Assembly (NCBI RefSeq): GCF_051020765.1 | Contig: NC_134932.1 | Coordinates: 13,082,001 to 13,146,000, forward strand | Length of the DNA: 64,000 bases | Source: Lasioglossum baleicum | Taxonomy: Eukaryota; Arthropoda; Insecta; Hymenoptera; Halictidae | Direction of reading: 5' to 3' | Shown: piece by piece, positions 13,301 to 22,200 of the stretch | Numbering within the stretch: position 1 is the first letter of the stretch | How the letters are laid out: the number at the start of each line of letters is the position of its first letter | Position numbers and translations under genes: made by a program | The notes under the pieces: generated by a model | Told to the model about the DNA's origin: nothing | Seen by the model: only the letters and a program-made list of their open reading frames with translations | Databases searched by the model: none

Positions 13301-14920
13301 AAGGAAAAAAGGACAGTTTGCATTCTCTGTTGCAAATTCTGAGAATAAAAATATTAATATTCTAGTAGGGAAAATTTCTGTTTGAAAATGCATTCCGATA
13401 GGAATGAGAGTTCAGTATTCAGTATTTAAAATATTTCAATGGACCTTGTAATGAAGTTTGTGCTCCCTTCTGCATCCTGCCGTATACGAACCACCATTGA
13501 GATTATTTTTATCATTTTTTGGGTGTCTAGAATCTCTGTTGGTTGTTAGTTACGGACAAATACAAGAAGAGACAGAGCTTTTAGGTCAATAGGTGTATAT
13601 ACGTGTAAGAATCAAATTTTGTATAGACTTTAGTTTAGTTTGACAAATGTTTCAATGATTTAATCAGTAATATTTTGTGCGAGATCGCCATTTTCTTCTA
13701 TGTTAGAGAGTTAGCTTAAATAGTATTATCGATGAAAATAATGTAAATATGTCACAGTGCCAAATTAAGTACACTTGCGAATAAAACCTATATATTTAGT
13801 ATCTGTTATGTCAAGATTGAAAAATGTTGAGGGATAGAAGCACACTATTGCAGTATGCAACATTATGCATCCAGTGGCGGTATTATATTCTAGGTCACCA
13901 AGTAGACGTATTACCCTTGACTTGTCTTCGTTACGGATAACGATAAACATTCCAAAAGTTTTGAATACCTTGTAAGTGTTCAAGATCCTACATTTATATA
14001 TTTATATTAATATTATTGTTGTAATAAAAATTGTCTGTGTGTTTTTCTGCATTTTGCCCTGTCAAAGCATTTTTACAATGTCATTACTTCTCTCCATTAA
14101 TTTTATAGAAATCAGTTAGCGAACATTACTTTAAGTTAGCGCGTAGAAAGTGCTACCGATGCTGCATGCCGTGTGTATGATATCATAGAGGACAGATCAT
14201 TGAGCGTACAATGATCCAGAATTATTTATATTGTGATTTAAATATCAGAATAATTCTGTTTCATCGTGTCGAGTTATAGAAATCAATGTGCTCAACTTGG
14301 GACATCGTACAAAAAGACTTAATAAAATCCTACGGAGCAATCGAACATTTGAATGCTTGCAATTGACTTATCTCTCATGATAAGAGAAAGGTTAACGGTT
14401 GTTCCTAAAACCTTCCACTGAGACGCTAATATCTCAGTGATGTAATAACAATGTTTATACAAATATATCTGGTGTGGTAAGTTGGAGTAAATCAAGTATT
14501 GCATGCGTAACTGACAAGGGAAGATCCCCAATCACAAAATTATCAAATTGTGAGAATCTATAGATCACGCATATACATATATGTATTGTGCAATTTTTGT
14601 TGCATTCCTAAAGTTTCGTGATTTTCCGAACCGTTTGGTGACCTCCCTCTGTGAGCCTGTGTCAGCGTGTGCGTGTGCGTGTAACATTTATTAACACCAC
14701 TAACTAAACTGACTTCTATATTACACAAAGTTATGCGTTTTTATCTTTCCTCGATCATTCTCTATCGCCGCCGCCATACTAGTTAGTAGAAAGTATTACT
14801 GCCTAACTATTACCAAGAATTCCTTTCTGCAGGGATCACAAAGAATACATTGAAATACCTGGTAACAATAACGAGGAGCCGCAAGAAGAACAACCATCAG
14901 TCATGGCAGAACAACCATGA
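10373..14920 (+). CDS. CTNS: Cystinosin, lysosomal cystine/proton symporter (8 coding exons, 382 aa)
   Basis: Exons 10373-10412, 10501-10591, 10658-10834, 11580-11820, 11900-12019, 12247-12535, 12624-12726 and 14833-14920 join in frame through GT-AG introns. The product has a signal peptide (residues 1 to about 20), a lumenal domain with N-glycosylation sequons at N34, N95 and N103, and seven hydrophobic helices between about 123 and 352. Two PQ loops (P140-Q141 and P279-Q280) are each followed by the KRKS-V-G signature and an aspartate (D157 in GLNFDYL, D301 in LDFTGG) at the proton/cystine-coupling positions known in this family. Cystinosin exports cystine from lysosomes with protons. The length matches the family, whose human member is 367 residues. 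The tail carries a YIEI (YxxI) motif at 359-362, a candidate lysosomal sorting signal. An acceptor at 10360 implies an untranslated first exon. No canonical AATAAA was seen in the roughly 300 bases after the stop. Confidence 0.95.
13780..14028 (+). promoter_or_regulatory. Poly(A) signals inside cystinosin intron 7
   Basis: AATAAA occurs at 13780-13785 and again at 14023-14028, both on the coding strand within the 2.1 kb last intron. With retention of the exon 7 donor, translation would end at the TGA at 12740-12742, so these signals could end a shorter transcript. Whether they are used cannot be told from sequence. Confidence 0.4.
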
Positions 14921-15227
14921 CTCGTAACAGTGGAAAATTGACTGACTTATTTATATCTATGCTATATAACAAAAGCGAACCATCTATCAATCATTCGAAG
15001 ACAAGAACAAATGACAATTTACTTTTACCAAACGTCCTGATGCATTCGCCGATTCAAATTACAACGTTGCGTAGCCTGGCGCACTAGATATACAGCTTGC
15101 ACGACACGACAACAAAGTTGATTATGTACTGTTATGTACTAGCTTCCTTTCCTTGAATTTTGAAATTTGAACAAGTATCGAAACACCATTCGGTTCGATA
15201 GGTCGTTCGATCGTCCTGCATTCACGT

Positions 15228-15301
15228 GACTGCTCCGAGCCTGCGCAGAACGTGTTTTCGTGTGTTTTCGTGTGAGGTTATTCGAGTCGTTCGGCAGAGA
15301 G
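15228..15301 (+). promoter_or_regulatory. Promoter-proximal region and 5' UTR exon of mRpL55
   Basis: A donor GAG/GTATGT at 15301/15302 pairs with the acceptor TTTTGTATTTCAG ending at 15574, one base before the mRpL55 start codon. This places a short untranslated exon ending at 15301. Just upstream is CCTGCGCAGAACG, whose TGCGCA core resembles half of an NRF-1-type site, common upstream of nuclear genes for mitochondrial proteins. Two GTGTTTTCGT repeats follow. The exact transcription start is not visible. Confidence 0.5.
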
Positions 15302-15575
15302 GTATGTTCTGCTTGTTTAAAAATTTTTATGATTTTGCAAAAGACAGTTTAATTTCACGTGAGTGTTCAACAGGTTTTAATGTTTGTTGATGAGTAATAA
15401 TGAGGTTATGCCAGAATTGTATTCCTCGACATCGATAGTTTGTATTTCAAACATAACCTAGAGTCGCGCAGTGTTAAGAATTGCAAATAATTTAATAAAA
15501 AAAGTGTTAAGCAATTTTTAAGGTAAAATACTTTTCAATGGTTAGTAAACAGCTACTTGTGTTTTGTATTTCAGA

Positions 15576-15908
15576 ATGAACGTGACTCCGCTTTTCCGAA
15601 CAACACTGACTTCCCTAACCATTCGCAGAAATCTTAATTGCTGGACGGCAGCAGTAACGAAGAAACGTAGAAAACTGTACACAAGAACTTATCCTACACA
15701 TCTCGTTCACCCGGATGGCAGTAGCATCATTATAGATTATCATGTACCAAGGCAAATCATCACGCTTCCTCTTGATGTCAATGTTCTCACCGAGAAAGAC
15801 CGTCAAGAGAGGATATTAGCTCGTAGGAAAATCAGTAAAGTAGTAATTCAAGAGGAGGAAGAGGTTGACTTTGACGAAACCAAGTATTTTAAGATGAAAA
15901 AGGCATAA
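15576..15908 (+). CDS. mRpL55: Mitochondrial large ribosomal subunit protein bL/mL55 (110 aa)
   Basis: A single coding exon encodes 110 residues. The core reads NCWTAAVTKKRRKLYTR, then YPTHLVHPDGSSI, YHVPRQIITLPLDV and LTEKDRQERILARRK. This is the conserved arrangement of metazoan mL55 (Y-P-T-x-L-V-x-P-D-G-S followed by PR-x-I-x-LPLD), with an acidic and then basic C-terminus ending KYFKMKKA. The basic, Arg/Thr-rich first 20-25 residues look like a mitochondrial targeting sequence. The protein is a structural component of the mitochondrial 39S subunit. The ATG at 15576 was chosen because it follows the splice acceptor directly; the ATG at 15564 lies inside the intron. The gene starts about 300 bases after cystinosin ends, on the same strand, and is probably transcribed from its own promoter. 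Confidence 0.93.
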   Translation: MNVTPLFRTTLTSLTIRRNLNCWTAAVTKKRRKLYTRTYPTHLVHPDGSSIIIDYHVPRQIITLPLDVNVLTEKDRQERILARRKISKVVIQEEEEVDFDETKYFKMKKA

Positions 15909-16134
15909 TGTTCGTCGAGATTTTATAGTCATTTGTAATTAATTTATAAAAGGAAGCCTTTCATTTTGTATTCTAATTAAAAGAAGATCCATGCGCCGTA
16001 TTTCACATTGTATAAGGAATGAGGATATCTGTAAGTTACGTAACTAATCATTCATTCAACATTTTCACTTCTTCATCACATTTAAAACATCATCAATAGG
16101 ACAAGAAACATTATTGTAAGCTTGAATGCTTTTC

Positions 16135-16140
16135 AATAAA
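16135..16140 (+). terminator. Poly(A) signal of mRpL55
   Basis: AATAAA lies 227 bases after the mRpL55 stop codon, in AT-rich sequence. It is the first canonical signal after the gene and would give a normal insect 3' UTR length. Confidence 0.7.
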
Positions 16141-16407
16141 ACTATAGTCAAATTATTTTGTAACTACTGTCGAATTTTGTTTATGTAAGTGTAATATACA
16201 ATGAAACAGTTGAAGCGAGTGCGTCTTCCTATTGTGGAAATATATACACGATTGCTCTGGCTGATAACATTTGACCCGACCATCGTGTGCAGTACAAGCG
16301 TTCTAAGATAAAAGATAAATGGAATTCTACCGCTGTTGCACATTGTCATTAATTTTCTGAAAATATGTTCAAAGTTATGTACCGCAGACTTACTAAAGAG
16401 AAGATAA

Positions 16408-16677
16408 ACAGCAGCCTGTGCAATTTGGGAAAGAATTCAATTTTCACTGCCCGTGTTCGAAGTCGATCTAATTAATTACGCGGACCATGTAAAAGCTATT
16501 AAGAGGAGCATCCACGCGTCGCGATTATTGGCGGAAAAAGTGAAAGCACACGGCTATAGTTTTCTTCGCGTCGAACGTGTTCCGTGTGGCGTTCGCTGCT
16601 ACCATAAACGCACGTTCTCACTACCATTGCGCGATCCAAGACCCGATGGTGCCCCATCAAAAAATTCTGATGCCTAA
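16408..16677 (+). CDS. Candidate small protein or terminal exon, unrecognised
   Basis: An open frame runs from just after a TAA at 16405-16407 to the TAA at 16675-16677, 89 codons. It has no good ATG, so if real it is probably a 3' exon with an upstream start elsewhere. The translated stretch contains NYADHVKAIKRSIHASRLL, a likely amphipathic helix, followed by KVKAHGYSFLRVERVPCGVR and a basic, proline-containing tail. Codon choice looks more protein-like than in the surrounding intergenic frames. An ATG at 16366 opens an overlapping frame that ends at 16476, so a frameshift or short unseen intron is possible. I do not recognise the family. It lies about 240 bases beyond the mRpL55 poly(A) signal and faces the candidate gene on the minus strand at 17007-17450. 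Confidence 0.3.
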   Translation, partial: TAACAIWERIQFSLPVFEVDLINYADHVKAIKRSIHASRLLAEKVKAHGYSFLRVERVPCGVRCYHKRTFSLPLRDPRPDGAPSKNSDA

Positions 16678-17006
16678 CTGACGTGAGTAAATTCTAAATG
16701 TTTGCCTATTGCATTCCATCCTTTCTTCCTTTCCGTTTAAAATGAATCTTAAAAACGACTTTCGCAAATGTTTGTTCAGTGCACAAAAATCTACAAGAAT
16801 CTGCTTCTACTGAACATCGATAAGAAAAATTGATGTTGAACAGAATCGTCGAGCAGGTGTTATTTTGATAACAAAATCAATTAACTGTCGCTCTCCGTAC
16901 CATTACACGTGCTCCCGTCGTATACATAGGCCGCGATCCTCGGAATGCTAACAGGAAGAGCACAGATAGTAGTTCGGAAAGGGTACAGGAAGTCTTCCTC
17001 GATCGC

Positions 17007-17450
17007 CTATTGTTGCGCGAAAGCTACATACTTTTCTAATGCGGGTAGCGGTAGCGGAGTACCCATATTTGGCGTCGGTACAGTGATATAATATTTGGTA
17101 ATGCGCCGTACGTACGTCTGTAATTGTTCGGATGCTTTCGATGATGGTGAAACTACACGTTGCGACACCCCAGGAAAATTTCGCGGCCTCATCGTTGGGC
17201 AACCGTGTACAGGATGTTCTACAAGAAAATGGTTCCGAAAGAATATGAACGCAAACATTTTACCGAGATATATTGTATATATTTTATTCTGAGATGCTCT
17301 ATTATTGCAAACCGTAATTGTGAATTTTTCTTTGTGTTTAAGACGAAGGAATGAAGCACAAACAAGGGTTTGAATAATGTTCCTCCTGGAAGTGTTACCA
17401 TTTTTGCAACGTCCTGTACTACAGCCAGTCGGTGAAGCGCCAATACGCAT
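17007..17450 (-). CDS. Candidate small two-exon gene, unrecognised (about 88 aa)
   Basis: On the minus strand an ATG at 17448-17450, just after an in-frame stop, opens a frame that stays open to a stop at 17007-17009. A plausible intron lies within it: the donor ATG/GTAACA is near 17399 and a strong acceptor TTTTCTTGTAG is near 17225. The two parts join in frame to a product starting MRIGASPTGCSTGRCKN and continuing EHPVHGCPTMRPRNF, with VRRITKYYITVPTPNM and LPLPALEKYVAFAQQ at the end. Tyr, Pro and Arg are common and no membrane segment or signal peptide is seen in the spliced form. Unspliced it would be 147 residues with a hydrophobic insert. The family is not recognised and the gene may not be real; transcript data would decide. 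Confidence 0.35.
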   Translation of the reverse strand: MRIGASPTGCSTGRCKNGNTSRRNIIQTLVCASFLRLKHKEKFTITVCNNRASQNKIYTIYLGKMFAFIFFRNHFLVEHPVHGCPTMRPRNFPGVSQRVVSPSSKASEQLQTYVRRITKYYITVPTPNMGTPLPLPALEKYVAFAQQ

Positions 17451-19264
17451 GGAGAATTAATTGCAAGTGAACGCGAATCGTCACACGTCTCCTATATTTG
17501 TCTGCGCGAGAAAAACAAAAATAATGAAACTTCATGTTTGAGCTACCCGATTCTTTGCGATAGCATTATGAAACTGATAGATGGGTCCTGGTACTGTGAA
17601 TTGTTCTTGCATCAATGTTGCGTCGCTTGTCTCCGCGTTGCAGCACTTGGTCAACCACTTGCTGTCAATTTACACATTTCGTACGCAAGCGTTTTGCAAA
17701 GATTTCACTTTTTCGTACCTTGGCGTGTGAGATTGTGAAAAGATTGCGGTTCGTGAAAAAAAAGAAGTCATATTCGCGTCCATTATTCATAAGAAAATAA
17801 TTTATTTTCGAAGCTTGCGGCTTCAAGCTAGATTGCCATTCGAGAATCGTTTCTCGGAGGAAATGAAACTCGGCTTTGGAATTCACAATTTGTTCTCTAG
17901 AGAAACAGGTTCTAAACATAATGAAATAAGCCTGTGACATTTAATTTCGATCATCTCGACCTCCCCCCACCGGAGCCTACCACAAAATAAACCTAAAACG
18001 AAGTTCAATACTCCAGACTGAATTTCCTACATGCTACCATAATCACTGGGAATCCCTGTGCATCCCACAGATTCTACCATCCCTAATGCTCATGGTAATC
18101 CCCGTGTATCATCCTGCAAAAAGATGATATCGACACTGGAAGGAAACGCGCGTCTGAGGAGGGACCAGAAGCCGAGACACCGTCTCCGGTCTCGTCGCGT
18201 AAACACCGTTCGCTTATGGCAGGTAAAAGAGCCTCGACACCACCATGGTGGGAGTCAGTTCTGTTATAGTAGGCCACGAGGTAGCAGCTCTGGTGTTCCT
18301 GCAGGTGTAGCACTGGCCGAGTCGAACTCTCTCTTAGTTTCTGCTGGCGCAGCAGGCGTCTCGTTTTGCCGGGGAGTGCGCCGCTCCGTGAAAAGAGCCT
18401 CGCGATCGCCTCGAAAGCGATCCAGCCAGGCAATGCGATCGCGAAAACCGCGTGGATTCGCGTGAAAAAATCGGCAACGACCTCCTCCATACACCAAAAT
18501 AACCGAAACGAACCTCGCAAAACGACAGAAGCGATTTTTGTCGAAATGGAACGATACAACGATCGCGCTGGAACTTAAGGGATCGATAATGTGATCATTC
18601 GAGTGTCCGAATTCGTTGCGATCGATGAACCTCGTGAATTTCGTAAAGGTGAACGATCGTACGGCCTCGTCTTCAACGATTTCTGGTCGTGATCCAGGTG
18701 TCTCGATCCTTTAGAAGGAGAAAGCGGAGAAGTTCAACGGTTCTCGACTCGCTCGCGCTTCGAATTCGGTCCTTTCCCGCCGTTGAAGTCTCCATTAACC
18801 ACCCAAGCCCCGAGAATCCCTGAGGAATCCTGAAAATCGAACAATTTTGAAGCTGAAGAACTCGAGGGAAGCGAAGCTCGAAGAATCGGTAGACTGTGAA
18901 AGATTGTTGATCGCTAGAGGATCGCTAGATAGTGTGGAAGATTGTTGTTCGATAGAGGATTGTTGGAGGAGTGTTGAAACACACTAGGAGAAATCGACGG
19001 AAACGTCGAATCGGATCGAGCGAGTCGCGTCGGCTCCGATCGATCGTCGTTTCGCAGTCCTCGGACGTTTCTGCCGGTTCTCTATTGTTTACCGTTCACG
19101 GCAGCGAAGCAGACGGGAGAATGAAAGCACGCTGACCTTTCGCGTGCTTCGAAGTTGTTCGAGGAGAACCGATAGACACGTGCGATTTTCGATTAGGCGT
19201 GCTTGTGGACGATGGAGCTTTGAACCAGGGAACTCGACTTGCCGGCTGATCCACCAACCGTGAG
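17451..19264. other. Upstream region and probable 5' UTR of the lipase gene
   Basis: This stretch carries no supported coding exon. From about 18.1 kb it becomes strongly CpG-rich, unlike the block to its left, as expected near an unmethylated insect promoter. A short imperfect tandem repeat sits at 18901-18965 in the likely untranslated leader: AGATTGTTGATCGCTAGAGG and AGATTGTTGTTCGATAGAGG with period 38. No TATA box with convincing spacing was identified. Confidence 0.45.
18901..18965 (+). repeat. Imperfect tandem repeat in lipase leader
   Basis: Two copies of an approximately 38-base unit start at 18901 and 18939. They share AGATTGTTG, then TCG-TAGAGGAT. The repeat lies about 300 bases upstream of the lipase start codon. 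Confidence 0.6.
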
Positions 19265-22200
19265 ATGATTGGAAAATTGACGGTGTGCTTCTGGATACTC
19301 GGATGGATCAGCCTCTACGGTATGTTCATCTAATTGTACTCTAATTCGTTCAATAACTGTGGAGATATCGATTCATCAGGCTTGTAGTTGTTTTAACTTG
19401 AAATCAAGACGTTTCTTACGATGTATAACATTTCTATTCTGTAATAATTGTTTTCTTCACTTTATGTATGTATATGAAACCGAGCGAATTTGCTTGTGTT
19501 ATACATTTTTAGCGGTTTATTAGTACGAACAACTTTGGTTCTGTGAACTGAAAGAAAAAAAAATTGTTTTCTGTGTGTACTCTATACTACAATATTTCAC
19601 CACAGAAAATGTCAGGTATTCAACGAATTACAACTACTCGAGAAATTCACGTATCGTAAAGATAAATCGCCTAATAAAACAAGACTAATTCTACAATAAA
19701 AAATACAAGTAGGTCATTTTGGTCTGGAGATTTTCATCGTTCGTATTTCTCTGTAACGATCACCAGTGACTTTTATCACGTCGCGTTGCGGGTTTAGAAA
19801 GTAACGACTGTAACGATGCATTGTACAGCCACTCCGAAACGGTCGATTGATTAATCTAACTTTGCGGAAATTAGATAATGTCTTGCTGTATTTGGAACAC
19901 ACGGAGACAGACGTCTCTGCGTATAGTAAACGAAACAGGGGTAAAGGGGCAAACTGTTTACTTGGCTTACTTCGAGGATCCGCGAACACCGAACACCATT
20001 CTTGTTCATTCCACGGGCGTGCAGTTTGTACAAGCTCCGTTGTATGAACCGTTAACGAATCCAGGACAATTATTTAATCGTGTAATCCGGCGCTGAGGTC
20101 ATCGTTGCCGCGTCGCCTTAAATTTTAAGCGTGTTTCTTCACCGGCACGGCGTCTTACCACCGAAGTCCCTTTCTACTTTATTCTGTCGAGAATATCTGT
20201 AGAAAGAAACATTCACCGATTTTATTCCAACCTTCGGGAAAGATTTGGAATGGGTATCAGCCCCATGCTTCTTCTTGGTTCGAACTTCTGCTTGGTTTAT
20301 AAGTTTTTAGAAGTATAGCTATGGATTCACGGTCAGTTAATCGAATATGTCTCCGTGCACAGTTCAGCCGTTATTTTATAGTCAGTGAAAGCGAGTCTGT
20401 CGCAGCGTTGATATTATGTGCACGGATCGTGCAAGTTTCATGCAGATAGCTTCGAAAAATTATCTGCTGCATGCACGAAACTCGTAAATAAATTTTTCCC
20501 GTCTCGCTCGATAGAGCTTTCTCTATTGGAGATTGCGAATATAGTTCACTGGTAGCATTCCTTGCTCTTTGTCGAGATAGACAAGCTATAGTTTAATCAA
20601 GCTTTCATCCCATCTGATAGATAGTCTTCTTATGGTTAGAATTTCATACCATCAAAGAATTATCAAACTACCTCTAGTTCCTTAGACCCGAAGGAAAGTC
20701 CAGAAGTTTATTAACAAGCGTCGATGAAATAATCGAAGCGGTTTGACTTGTGAGCCCTATGCAGTTCATGTAACGCGCGGATACGCGAGGCGTGCATGTG
20801 CGTCGGTTTTTGTCGTGTCCGTGACCGTGAAACTATAACCAGTTACTTTCCTCATCTCGAAGAGAAATGTTAATCGCCCACCACTCCTGTCATTTACAAA
20901 AAACCGTAGTAAACAGTTCCTGCATAATTTAACACCTCTCTTCCACGTTCACGTCCGACAAAGTTTTAAAAACACACTATTTCGGAAAACAATATGGAGC
21001 AGATTTCCTCCGTTAATTGGCTCGGCGGGAATGAATTCGGCCGATCTTCGCGCGGAATCCACTCTGCATATCAAAACAATGAAAATGATTCGTTCGCGAA
21101 CGCTTTCTTTTTCAGCTTCAGCCTACTTTCGAAGGTTGTTGTGCGTGGTACACAAAAACCAGTAATAACTCATCGTTAACGACGCTTCCCGCGACTTTAC
21201 GCCGCGCTGTGAAGATCGCGATCCGAAACGATCTCTCATAGATCCAATTTGTCGTTTCTCGCCTTTGTCCCCGGGACTACAATATGTCGGTTGTTCAAGT
21301 TGAAGCTAGAAAATCAGGTTCTACCGACTATACCGTCACAACTCTGACCTTTTTTTCGTTGCTATCGACCGGCATAGAAAATAAACCGCACCTTCGGTTT
21401 CGTGACCGAAAACGCTCTGTTGCGACGTCCCTCGTGAATCATCACCGATCATCATCCTCGAGCCACTTTCCTGAGGCTTTCAACGAACCCACGAGCGGAC
21501 AGTTTCGCTACAGTGAATGAAAAATTGTTCTATTGCCCGCGCTTTTGTTGCTGTGTTACTGGAGTCGCGGATGTCGACGCTTGGACGAGTTGCTTGCCTT
21601 TTTGATGAATGAGTCTGATGATGAATGGTCTTTAGCGAAATAAAAGTGAATTCACTGTAACATGCAGGAACCATTTAGGAATGTCTTTCTTCACTTAAGA
21701 ATGTGAGTAGGTCGAAAGAAATTCAATCTTTCTGGTGCTTAGTCGACAGTGTAATATTGTTTCTCCATTGCCCCAAAAAATGCCCGAAAATCGTAGTCTT
21801 CGTTCACAGTGTCCCAATTTCGAATCTTCGGGCACGCTTCTCAAAAAAGTGGTCGGCCTCGGTAGACTCGATTTGTCGATCAAATAGAAAGCTGTAGAGT
21901 GGCCTAGGCTTTGCCATAGTAAACCCGGAGCCTTGTACGAGGTGCAAAGTAATTTTGGAACGTTGTCGTTCCGCCGTGGTACAACGAACTGTTTCCCTTT
22001 TCCGCCGTTTCGAGCGGCATAATTGCGGCTCGTTTGTCATCCGGCGCGGTGATTTCTTTCTGCGAATTCGAGTGTCATCGTGGCCAGCCGGTTGGAAAGG
22101 CCTGTGGTCAGAGAAACAGAAGAAAAACGGGTAGGAAGTATCGCGGAAAACGCGTAACCCGATTCCGATTAGGCGGGGAACGGGAACGGAACGTGGGAAG

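Noticed and set aside
18083..18559. 158-codon minus-strand frame opposite the lipase leader
   Set aside because: GC-rich sequence with overlapping frames on both strands and no recognisable motif.
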